A stretch of 64,000 nucleotides of DNA from Clusia tigrina (Eukaryota > Arthropoda > Insecta > Diptera > Clusiidae), in contig OV050032.1 in NCBI GenBank assembly GCA_920105625.2, positions 194,724,571 through 194,788,570 of the forward strand, given 5' to 3'. Each line of letters opens with the position of its first letter. The stretch's first letter is position 1. The translations under genes were made by a program, and so were the position numbers. This document shows positions 1 to 11,262 of this stretch, piece by piece. Under the pieces are notes generated by a model. That model saw only the letters and a list, made by a program, of their open reading frames with translations. It ran no database searches and was not told the DNA's origin.

Positions 1-1580
1 CAAACGAAAAGACTGGGCAAGTTCCGCAGCTGTTGCGGCTTTTATAACTTTTTCATTTATTAGCGGCCGGCATAAAAGCTGCCACATGCTGCGGAATTCT
101 CCAACCATTGATTGCCATTTTATTAGAGAACAATTTCACGAATTTAATTTGGTAGCACTGGTCGAGTGGTAGCAAGTGTAGTTTGAAGGCCCGTATACTA
201 TAAAGGCCTGTATACAATAACGTGAGAGCCAGAGACGAGGGCTGAACCGAGTTTTACACTGTCTCGCATTCTAATTTACAATAAACAAAGTGCGAGCCAT
301 ATTTACACAACAGCAAAAATACTGAAAAACTATTAAAAACTAAAAGTTTTAAAAAATTTTATTAAATAAAATAAACGCAGAGCCGCAAACAGCAAAACGG
401 AAATAAAAAAATTCGTATTACAAAACAGTTGATTACTTTGACAAATTGTCTCGGACGAAAGTGCGAGGAATTTCTAATTGTTTCGTCTCGTCGTATCGAA
501 TCACGCATTATTGTATATTGCCACATACCATCCTTTGGTACAAATTCTTTTTGACATCTCGTTCGAGACTCAGTCTGGATCTCGTCTCAGGCTCTGGCCC
601 TTGAGTAGTGACAAACCAAATTTTAGTAAATTCTCGAAATTTTTCTAAAAATAATTTGAGGAATGTTGAGAAAAAGTGACCAAAAACACACGTAATGAAG
701 AAAAACAAATTTTTATCAGTAATGATTGCTACAAAATGTAATTAAACAAAGCCAAAAAAGAATATTTCAGTCACTATTGGCATTTGTTGCTGCAAAATAT
801 TTCAGAAAAAATATTTCCCAAATATAAACTTTTAATTTCATTCTTCCATAATCAGAAAAATGTATGCCTTTGTATTATTTGGTAATCATTTCTTACAAGT
901 AATAAATTGAACTCGGATAGTTATAAAATGATACGAATTCATTATGTTCTGAGATACCTAGACACCATCTTGTATATTATTCAATTGTATTTTTTCTATA
1001 ACACATTATGGAATTGAACTAAGGAGTAGCTAAAGATAAAATAGGAACATCAGGAGTTGAAATGGCATACGAATTCACATTTTGGATTAGGAAATTAGAT
1101 CGTTGTGGACAATGCTAGAGCAAATTCATTAGAAGGCTCCAATGTTCTATATGTTTCTTATGATACCGAAATAAATTTTTACAAATAAATGAAAAATTTA
1201 TGTTATGTCTGCTTATTTGAAAAATATAACAATATGCAACAAAAACGTAAAATAATATTTTAGTTTTAATTATACAAATTTCGCATAAGAGAGTATAGAA
1301 AAAGTAAGAAAATGTTTTTTTATTGATAAGTAAATTCAATAACTTTTTGTATATACAGCAGAGTGGCAGCACTGTTGAGCATTTATGGTACGCATTTACT
1401 TGTGAACTTAAAAATATGTTTGTTAACATACCTGTAATCATTTTAATTACACTGCGGCCACACGTGCCAGTAACTGGCTGCCAGTTGAGAATACATATTG
1501 TTTTCGAAATTTCGAAATTTTGCTGCCAGTGGCCACGGTGGCCACACGTGGCAGTGCAAGTTCATTTATAAAATATCATC
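1..1580. other. AT-rich intergenic DNA
   Basis: No coding region, RNA gene or recognisable transposon was seen. The open frames here are short, low complexity and unsupported. There is a short inverted CCAGTGGCCAC-type motif around 1530-1555. Confidence 0.5.
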
Positions 1581-1705
1581 GTAGGGAAAGGTTCTCCCTA
1601 CAGTAGCGTTTTTATAAGTTAGAATCCGTTTCGCAACTGTTTTTTTAAGGTGCGCCCATACCTTTTCAATGGGGTTCATATCAGGGCTTTATGCTGGTGT
1701 GTCTA
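1575..1705 (-). mobile_element. Tc1/mariner-superfamily transposase, C-terminal fragment
   Basis: Read on the minus strand, this stretch contains DMNPIEKVWAHLKK followed by a short basic tail. This matches the SPDLNPIEN-W block that precedes the last catalytic acid in Tc1-like DDE transposases. Only the last part of the domain is present, so it is a dead fragment. No terminal repeats were found next to it. Confidence 0.7.
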
Positions 1706-1834
1706 TGACTATATATATGCAATTATATAGGAGTTTTATTTAAACATTTACTTTTAGTTTATTAGTTTCTTCCTTCGTACCATTTAGGGTGCCTCTTTGT
1801 ATGGCGCATACGAAGCACAATTATTTTGGTATTA

Positions 1835-2496
1835 CAGTAGTTTTCGCTTATAGTCACATCCCTTAGTTGCACGCAATATTGTGACTATATTGCTAATGTG
1901 ATTATAAGCCTAATTTTTTTATATGCCACAATATGGCATATATACGAATTCGATTAAAAAAAAAACACATTAATGTGGCATCAAAAAATTAAATTCATGT
2001 ATATTTGTTATTTTTAAGTTATTAAATGTAATATAAAATTAAAAATGAAAAAAAATTAAATTCATGTATATTTGTTATTTTTAAGTTATTAAATGTAATA
2101 TAAAATTTTGTGTTTGTTTGATAGATATTTCAAAGCACCTGATCAACTATGTCTACAAAAGAGAAACGTCAAAACATAAACAGTGTTGCATGAACAATAT
2201 GATAATTAGAACTTATTGATTGGTTTGTGACTTTAAAATCTAACTTGTTTAGAACTTTATTTTTGGTGTGTGAATTAACTATTTTTTTGTGATTATATAG
2301 CTAATTTTTTGCATTCAATTATAGTTTTGGTTACCACATATAGATGGCATATATGCCGAATGTGACTATATCGCTAATGGACTATATCGATAATATTTTG
2401 TTTGAAACTGGCCTATAAGTAGCAGGTAAAGTATAGAAAGTGGCCAATATCACTAAACGGACTATAAGCGGAATGGACTATAACCGAAAAATACTG
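1835..2496. mobile_element. Non-autonomous pogo-like element (MITE), 662 bp
   Basis: The left end reads CAGTAGTTTTCGCTTATAGT. The right end, read inward on the minus strand, is CAGTATTTTTCGGTTATAGT, so only two of 20 positions differ. Both ends abut TA, the target duplication of the Tc1/mariner/pogo superfamily (TA at 1833-1834 and 2497-2498). The CAGT start is typical of pogo. The interior is AT-rich, carries a 67-bp direct duplication (about 1984-2107) and several GTGACTATAT-GCTAATG motifs, and has no transposase frame. Confidence 0.75.
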
Positions 2497-2498
2497 TA

Positions 2499-4360
2499 GT
2501 ACTTTTTTATTGTTTTCAAACTATTATACACTTTCTTCTTATTTGTAGTACCAAAATGTCCAACTCTTACATTACAACAAAAAATGTTGTGAAAATAATT
2601 TTTGTAGTTGGTGTTTTTGTAGCATTTTTTAAATTCAATAGTACTTTTTTCTTTTTCTCTTGTGCATCAGTGATTCAGAGTATGAATTTGACATTTTCTG
2701 GCGGCATGTGTCAAAAATTTACTGCCTCTGAAATTTCGTTGCCAGTAGCGCCGCCAGTAGCATTTGCTACTGGCTGAGAGTATTGGTGAAAATCTTTGAA
2801 GATATTGAGTTTTTCGAACTTGCGCTGGCGCGTGTAGCGTCGGGGTTATATGGAAAAAAGTGGTTAACAGTGCTAGTAGAGCGTATTACTTTTATTTAGT
2901 AATTTAGAATTATATTACTTTCTGGTTACAACTGAAGACTATTGTTGATATTCCTGCTATATATATAATTATATATTAAATTAATTGATACACCAAATTA
3001 TCAAAGAAGTAAATACTTTCTAGAAAAGTTGCAAATCCATATTGAAAACCAATATGTATATGAATATGTTATATTGTCCAATGATTGGTGAATTTTTATT
3101 TTTAAAACAACCAAATACGTGTATTAAATTACAGTAGCAATTGCGTATCCAAACTGATATTTCGAGTCAGATATGATATCCTCAAATTGGGCATAATCTG
3201 TTTGATTTGTAATTACCTATTATAATAAAAACAAAATCATGGAGATGATATATCGTATAAATGCAATATCACATTTTTTTTTTCTAGAGTATAATAGTAG
3301 AGATTATAAAAAAAGGGAGTATATTGTCCGAGTATAGTGTAAATATTGTAATATGCTGTGGAAAAAAACACCTTCAATGAAATCTGCAAAGAAAAGTTGA
3401 AATTTCACTTTTTGCAGAGAAAACAATTTCTTTGTTGGGGAGAGACTTGATTCTGGTTCGAAGAGACTTGATTCTGGTAAGTGGATCGATCATATAAGAA
3501 GTAATACCTTTATCAAATTTTTTTCAAGACCGCATTTACAAAACTACCCTCCTATTTTCTTTCGTTTTTGATTTATGAAAACATATTCGTAAGTTGTAAA
3601 GTATGCTACATTTTGAAATTGTTGCCGATAATCGGAAATATTTATAAATCTGTTAATTTCTGAATAAACTATTTTCAAAAAACATATGATATTGTTAGCA
3701 ATTCTTATTAAATAAGGAGGCTTCTATATAATCTATATAATCTATAAATAAATTTATACAGAAATTTTGTTCAGATATGACCATATGCAATAATTTTAAC
3801 ACATTTAAAATATTTATAAATTATAAGGACTAAGCTTATAGGCGACAGAATTCTAGGTATGACCAGAGAATTCTCTGGTATAACTAATTAAACCAACCCT
3901 GTACTCAACCCTAACTTCACCAGAAAATGTAAGAGTTAACAGTCCGTGCAATGGCAAAATATTAACAGGTAGACGACGCTCAAAGATAAAATAAGTTAGT
4001 GTGTGTTTCTAGTTAATAAAGCAATTTTCAAGTAAAACAGAATAAATGAGTTGGGAAAAATATTAGTTGAACATGAATTAGATTTGAGAGGATTCCTTAA
4101 TATAATTTCTTTATTATTTGGAAACACACGAACCATCGGTTAGCGTCCGCCTGTTAAGACATTGTTATGCGCCATTCAAACGGTAGCGTTCGTAGTTTGT
4201 TTAACAGTGCACACTGTTTTGACATTGAGCACGTTTGTTTGGCACGTGGATTGGTGGCTTGACGGAGTGTAATTTTCTTATTAATTTGTGAAGTATTTCT
4301 GATTGTACGTAGTAAATAGGAATAATAAATAGATTAAATAAGATAATTATATTTGCATCA
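2499..4360. other. Intergenic region upstream of RIOK1
   Basis: AT-rich sequence with no supported gene or recognisable transposon. A 73-codon frame at 2556-2777 has no family resemblance. The RIOK1 promoter must lie near the right end, but no TATA box or clear core motif could be assigned. Confidence 0.5.
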
Positions 4361-4362
4361 AA

Positions 4363-6335
4363 ATGAGCCTTTCGCATCAATTCAGCGACGCTGAAGAGGA
4401 TGAGGAGGACAGTGTATATCATAACGTAAGACAACTGTTGAATTTATTTGTAAATTGCGAAATTATTAACAATAAAAAATAAAACAGGATGGTTGTGTAA
4501 ACAAATTCAAGGAACTCCGTCTGAAAGCTATTGCAAAGGAAAACGGACAAAAACCAATTGCCCAGCAACTCAGTCAAACAACTTCTGCAGTGGAAAGTAA
4601 GAACGGAGGCGAGGAAGGCTTGCAAGAGAACAACATTGTGAATGGCAATGCAGAACATGAAACAATTGTTGATGAGAATGAGGATGAGAACGATTACGAT
4701 GAAGAGGAATACTACGACAGTGACGATAGCTTCTACGACTACGAGGAGTCCTACACCGGATTTAATAAGCATAATGCACAGGGACTGACTGCAAAGAGTG
4801 GTACTGATAGTGCTGCTGGTAAGGCAAACAATGCAACTGGAAAGAAAATGCAACGTTTCCAACCAAACGAAAAGGCGTTGCATCGCTACTCAGCGCGCAT
4901 AAATGTCGAAAAATACGATCCCATACCGAACATGAGCGCCCAGGCGGCCAATCGACTTGTGAACTTCGATCGCCAAGAGTCCGACCGTGTACGTGTACGC
5001 GATAAACATGATCGCGCCACCGCGGAACAGGTCATGGATCCCCGTACCCGCATGATCCTGTTCAAACTGCTGAATCGGGGCCTTATACAAGAAATTAACG
5101 GTTGCATTTCGACGGGAAAGGAAGCGAATGTGTATCACGCGGTATCCAAAGATGGCACCGATGAGTACGCCATCAAGATATACAAAACTTCGATATTGGT
5201 GTTCAAAGATCGAGACAAATACGTATCGGGCGAATATCGCTTCCGCCATGGCTACTGCCGTCATAATCCGCGAAAAATGGTGCGTACCTGGGCTGAGAAA
5301 GAGATGCGCAACTATTTGCGAATGCGTAGTGCGGATGTTCCAGTCCCGGAGGCCATACTGCTACGGTCACATGTGCTGGTAATGCGTTTTTGCGGACTCA
5401 ACGGCTGGCCTTCCCCTAAGCTGAAGGACGTAGATTTGACCATATCGAAGGCGCGCGAGCTTTACCGTGAGTGCGTTGTTATAATGTGGCGCATCTACAA
5501 CGTGTGCCGCCTGGTGCATGCGGATTTGTCTGAGTTTAATATACTTGTTCAGGACGGCAAACTGGTCATAATCGATGTGAGCCAATCTGTGGAGCATGAT
5601 CATCCGTATGCCTTTGATTTTCTGCGTAAAGACTGCACAAACATATCCGAATTCTTCCGCAAGAAAGGCGTCGCCACCATGACCGTTAAGGAGTTATTCG
5701 ATTTTATAACTGACCAGTCTATCACTGTTGCAAATATGGACACATACCTGGAGCGTATTTCTGAACAAATCAAGGATCGAGATTTTGACTCCATCTCTGC
5801 GCAAGAGGAAGTCGACGATGCCGTGTGGCAAAATACCTACATACCCAAACGTTTGGATGAGGTAGGCTAAGACCGTGAATTTAACTGCACTTCTGGAACC
5901 TGTTTCTATTTTGTTCTATTTTAGGTGCCGCATTTCGAGCGTGATGTAGATAAGGCGAAGAAGGGCGAAAAACAAAATCTCATATACAGCAAAATTACGG
6001 GTTTAGATGGAGATCTCAATGTGCAGGAAACGCCGGAAATACTGAACGCGACCAAAGATAAGGAAGCAGCCAACTCCGGTAAAGACAGCAAAGATACTGC
6101 CAAGGCAGAAGAGGACGAAGATGATAGCTCCAGCAATAGTGATGAAAGTTCAAATTCAGAAGCTGCCGATGGGGAGACTAAATTTATAAACTCATCGCGA
6201 CCGCGCGACGAATCTGTGGAGAGCAAAAAGGCACGCAAAAAGGCTGTCAAGGAGGCCAAATCGGAAAAACGAAAAATAAAAATTAAGAAACATGTGAAAA
6301 AACGAAAGGAGAAACTGACCACTGGCAAGAAGTAA
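4363..6335 (+). CDS. RIOK1: RIO1 atypical serine/threonine kinase, complete, 3 exons
   Basis: RIOK1 is an atypical kinase/ATPase that acts in the cytoplasm in late maturation of pre-40S ribosomes. The exons are 4363-4425, 4488-5861 and 5925-6335. Both introns (62 and 63 bp) are GT-AG and phase 0, and the joined frame gives 615 residues, close to the family length. Visible motifs are an acidic N-terminus with Asp/Glu/Tyr runs, the nucleotide loop STGKEANVYHA at about 229, the lysine in YAIKIYKTS, the catalytic VHADLSEFNIL with Asp at about 367, and the metal-binding VIIDVSQSVEHDH with Asp at about 384. HADLSEFN is the RIO1-type version of the catalytic loop. The C-terminus is Ser/Asp/Glu-rich and then strongly Lys/Arg-rich, suiting ribosome binding. 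The start is the first in-frame ATG of a short exon. All catalytic residues are present, so it should be active. Confidence 0.96.
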
Positions 6336-8055
6336 TCATTCAAGATACAATTGCATTTATATTGTATGTTATGCTGATTGACTTGCATTATATAATTCCA
6401 AGAGGTGCCAAGTGCTGCAAGAAGCTGTTCAACTAACTCTTAAAGTTTGATATAAAGTTGTAAATATTATGATAAGCATATAGAAAAACACTCCAAGGAG
6501 CTAACACATTTATTCGTAAACTGGGTTTTTAGAGCATTTGTTTGGCGGCGGGTTTTTGCGTCATTGTGATCGCGAACATGCTCCTGATGGCACTGCTACT
6601 CATAATTCCAAGCAATTGTTCCCTACTCATTACCCAGCATATATCTCGGTAACCGACTGTAGCGCATTATGAACTAATTTGAACCAATTCCAACACATTT
6701 CTAACTTGGCTTATACCAACGTTGTTCTATATTTTGGTTTGGCTTCAGAGCTTTTCTCCAGGTTGCAAACGTAGCAAGTGAAAACTCGCAATCAACAAAT
6801 TGCAGTTAAACTGCTCCAACAACTCGTTTACGTCTAAAGATCACGAATATAATCTAAACGGGCGGAATAAAAGTAATGATAGTAATTGCATTAATTGTAA
6901 TGATGGACTGTGATTGAGCAATGGACTTGGCACTTCCTGGAACTATGTGATATAAGTTCTTTTTTGTGAATTTTCTTTGTTTTTATTGGCGATTATGTTA
7001 CTAAAATATATACTGACGATTCTATATTTCTTTCGTCTGTCATCATTGGGATGCCATTCCACATTTATGAAGAGGTTAGAAAAGCAGATGGGATGGAGGA
7101 GTGACTCACAGAGTGCAGCAAGAAACTCTTTGAAGTAGTGCCTTCATCCTCCCTTACACATAACTTTAGTAGAGGAGGCGTCATTCAATTGCGGTTGGAT
7201 ACGGTTTTCTAACTTCCTGTCTGACCAGAGGTATATTTATGTATGCATATTCAGACTTATTCCGAATATTCACGTAATTGTTTTATACCAGTCTTATATA
7301 TAGTGTCTGATAAGCCTGATCTAATATTTAGCAACAGGAGGATTCTTAAGATACAACCTGCAACGGAAGAAACAGAGAAGAAACTGGGAAGGCCCTTGCA
7401 AAGTAACTAAAGGGATTCATGGGATTGTAGATGGAATACCCAAGGTTACAAACGATTATGGCAATATTAAAGAAGGACCTACAGAGAGCTTAGCATCGGC
7501 TGGAAACGACTTTCAGTGGGTGTTCGGGAAAACTTCATTAAGTGAAGGCCATTGTGACGATATCACCGTTTCGTCAGTAAAACTCAAAACGTTGCAATTA
7601 AATTGTGTCCAGAATATTCGATTTGGGATGTTTTGCTATATTTCACCCTAGTGCTATTTGGAATTGGTAATAAGTCGTTAGTCATGTTGTCCACTTCTAT
7701 CATACGATGAGACAGAAACATTCGTAGAACATAGAAAGAGAATACGACTATAAAAAGGTCACAGTAAAACAAACGCGGATTAGTTGGAAGCAGCAGGGAT
7801 ATCTAGCGATTTAGGTGTACAAGGGAAACCGACCTAACTGTAGTTGTTAAAGATTGCTGACTATTTCTGGATCTGCCAAGTTAAACTATATTTAAGTAAG
7901 CTAAATGGAGAATCAAATGGTTTCATTTTACTTGTTGCAGCTTGGTTGTTACAAAGCCGGTTCAATAAGAACTATATCTTTAGCTCATTGTGATTATTCG
8001 TTTACCTGTCTAGGACACCAATTTCATAGTTGCTCAGTAACCCTCATGAAGAGGA
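6336..8055. other. Intergenic DNA without a supported gene
   Basis: This holds the RIOK1 3' untranslated region and AT-rich sequence. No canonical AATAAA could be placed with confidence just after the stop. Part of 7340-7560 has a fairly balanced composition and may be old transposon sequence, but no family was recognised. Confidence 0.45.
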
Positions 8056-8059
8056 CGTT

Positions 8060-9030
8060 CTTTATACGCGAAGCGGTATAAGGCCATGTTTATATGCACA
8101 CACCGGAAAGGCTCCACAGTGTCGCAGACTGTCGCAGCCAAAAAAATCAAGAAGCCGGAATACTTCGTTAAGAAGTGGGTGAAACGCTACGATGCATCGC
8201 AAGATATCGAGAGCCATGTCCAGCCTGCAGGATGAAATGATTTTGAAGCTATTCGAGTAGAATCCCACTCTGCAGTTGAGGGAAGCTATGGAGAAATTTG
8301 TCAAATAAGGAATTATATTTGGTCTGAACACAATCACGAGGCAGAGGTCAAATTCCGCTCTACAACCTCGACACCATTGGTTATGGGAGACCACATAAAA
8401 AAGAAAGGGTCCTGAAATCAATAATTGCGATTGGTCGAATGTGGTTTTTACTGATGAGTCGACTTATTGGACATGATTTCCAGCTGAAGCATGCCTGGTT
8501 AACCAGCAATAAACAATTTATACAATGCATCCTCGAACCTCCTGTAAATGTGAATGCCTGGGGATGATTCTCAAATCGGGGTTTGGGAACTTTTCTCCTT
8601 CTTAGCTTCCTTCAAGCAAAATTTGAATGCAGAATTCATGGTGAAATTATACAAGCGTGGCCTTCTGATATCGCTCAAGAAGATGCTCCGATGAATATTG
8701 TGTGCTGCAAGAAGATAACCACCCAAAGCATCGAAGTCATTTCTGCCTTAAGTGGAAGAATCAAAATTGTCCCATCAGAATGGATTGGCCCTGACACAAT
8801 GTCCAGATGCCAACCCTATAGAAAATGTGTGGGCCAATATGAAAGGAAGCTGGAAGGAAAGCTAAAATGCAATTTGGCGAGCAAAAAAAAAAGCAGTTTC
8901 CTTTCCAGGGAATGTCCTGAAAAACTAGTTGAAAGCAGGTAAAGATGAAGCGCAGCTATTCGCGACCCTGAACTGATTTCACAGTGTACTGAACAACTGC
9001 GTCGTAGCTCTCAATTTACAATTCAATGAA
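8060..9030 (+). mobile_element. Decayed Tc1-like transposon
   Basis: Three-frame reading on the plus strand recovers scattered Tc1 transposase motifs. These are VFTDEST about 8450, a NVWGWFS-like segment about 8555, and a DWP...DANPIENVWANMK-like block about 8785-8850. Stops and frameshifts separate them, so it is inactive. The 119-codon open stretch at 8583-8942 is a chance frame across this relic. Terminal repeats were not identified. Confidence 0.75.
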
Positions 9031-9221
9031 AAACAAATTAATTAAATATGTTTTGTACATTCCAGATGCACTTCGGACTCTCGATGATACCTACGGTTGC
9101 CTTATGATGGCCCTTGGATTATGCCCTGTGATTAGATCGACGAGCTGCTTGAAGGAAATGTGCAACTGTATTCTTCGGGCTCTCTAGGAAGCACTTGGTT
9201 GCTGGCTAAACCGTTCAACCG

Positions 9222-9600
9222 ATGGCCACACAAATTTACCACATTAGCTTGATAATTTGGAGAGTGTCACATTGGCTTCACAAATGCGCCATCCTAGATC
9301 CAAAAAACGATGATGCCAACAAAGTAAATGGTCGAATTCAACAGCAAATTCCGGGTCAGCCAACAAAATATAAATCCATTGACACAGTTCCAGATGAAGA
9401 TCAAGTTGTCAACCATCCCATTGAGTTTCTAAATTCATTGGAGCCATCTGGAATACCTCCGCACATACTATCATCGAAAGTTGGTTCACCAATAATGCTT
9501 CTTCGAAATTGAGGTCAGCCGAGATTGTGGAACGAAACAGATTTGCTGTTAAAAACAAACGCCGAGTGAGATTGAAGCAACGATTATCAGCGGTATATTC
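9222..9600 (+). mobile_element. Helitron helicase (Pif1-like) fragment
   Basis: A 96-codon open stretch reads as the C-terminal part of a Helitron RepHel helicase. It includes ILDPKNDDANKVN, YKSIDTV, NHPIEFLNSLEPSGIPPH and KVGSPIMLLRN. The frame is interrupted soon after, where a PPRLCNGTRL-like sequence would follow. There is no Rep domain nearby and no CTRR hairpin end was seen, so it is a truncated remnant. Confidence 0.85.
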
Positions 9601-9609
9601 CAAGCTTCT

Positions 9610-11200
9610 CTGCGCTATTTGATATTCACTCCTCTCCTTTTCGGGTCCAGAAGTCCTCTGGACCTTTTACGGAGCTTTGCAAGTTCAGCGTTCCACCATG
9701 GAACTGCTTTACCCTGCCTGCTCATTCCTAACGAACACACTTCCTCATAGCATTCTATCAAAGTACCTCGTGGATTCACCTCTTCTGAGTTCTGAGTTTA
9801 ACAAATCTGCAAGAACCGCAAAGTTGTCCCAATCCTCCCTTCGCAGATTTCGACACTATCATGTTGCCAACTACAAGTCGAAATTCAATCAAACAGTGAT
9901 CCGAGGGAGATACCTCTTCCAGAAATTATGTGTCCAAGATGCGCATGGGATGGTATCCTTATTTGGAGCTTAGGACTTTCAGTGAATCCAGTTCCATCAG
10001 CTGGGAACTCGCTCCCGTGTTGACAGCAGATTCTCCCCTGATATATCTGCCAGAGATTCGTGTTCAGTCGCTCGCAGATCAGCCTGTTTGTCGGTATATA
10101 TCTCTACAGTCATAGCTCTAGCTGCCACTTTTACGAATGAGTCACCAGAAGTAGGCGGAGGAGTATCATCCGATTTCTTTAGGGATCCTTCCAACACCTC
10201 TTTCTCAGGAAGAGGCTGGGATGCAGGCACCTGGGTTGAGCATACAGGCACCTGGGTTGAGCATACAGACACATCAGATTCCGGTCTTGCGACCTTCCTA
10301 CTCTTCATTTATACTCTTCCCATCTTCCTGCGCAGACCCCTGATTAACACCAGAAGAGTGTGCCATGGCAGACGAGTTATCGTCTGTTCTGTCACGCTTC
10401 CCCGTTACCGTCACCGTTCATCGTTACTGTCGAAGTCGGGGGAGTTGGAGTATGCGACGCAGCTATTGTTGCGGCTTTTCTCTTCCTTTGTATTCTTCTC
10501 CTTTGCTGTCTGCCAGACCGCTTTCTCCCTGTTTCAGGACCACCAATACCCGCCGTCTTCTTACCGAAAACCACCAGGTTTGACCGTTGTCGAAGACGTA
10601 CGTGGTACCAGCTTCTGATAGGAGCTAGGGGAACCCTCTAGCACCGTCACAGCTTCAGCATTTGTTGCGTCCGGCTTGTGTGATGCCAGATCTCCCCCCT
10701 TTTCCTCCAGGTGTAGGCTTTCCATTGTCATAGTAAATGAGCCGCTAATTACACCCAGTAATTTCCTACCTCCGAGACCCTGACTATCAGTTTCAATCAT
10801 TAGGCATGGTTTGCTTTGGGCCGATGACCAAGCCGGCGACGCCCCGGCGGAGGGATTAACAGTTATCTGGATATTCGTACACCGTGCAGATGTACCTGGA
10901 GTATTTTACGAAGAATTTTCCTCTCGAATACCCCAAGTGCGGCTTAAGCAGTGTGCGACACGACTCGTGCTTCTGCGCCATAGAGCAGCACGGGTAAGAT
11001 GAGCGTCTTGTAGAGTGTCAGTTTTGTAGGTTGAGAGAGGGTTCTACTACACATTTGCTTACTGAGCCCATAGTAACATCTATTAGCAAGCGTCATTCTC
11101 CGTTTAATCTTCAGGCTAACGTCGTTTTCGGTGTTAATGGCGGAGCCACGGTATGTATATAAATTCCATGGCCCAGTCGGATCATTCTAATGAAGCCCCC
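9610..11200 (-). mobile_element. Non-LTR retrotransposon remnants
   Basis: The minus strand contains pieces of a LINE. Around 10960-11160 there is a reverse-transcriptase thumb segment with SLKIKRRMTLANRCYYGLSK and LYKTLILPVLLYGAEA. Around 9640-9720 there is an endonuclease-RT linker segment with AVPWWNAELAKLRKRSR. Between them lie Pro/Ser/Arg-rich frames (9997-10308, 10392-10574, 10561-10800) that may be ORF1-like, but I cannot assign them. The order suggests at least two different fragments. Confidence 0.65.
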
Positions 11201-11262
11201 GCACTGCATCAAGCTGACTACCAGTCGGGGGTGACTTCAGTTTCCTTGACTGGCTTTATAAT

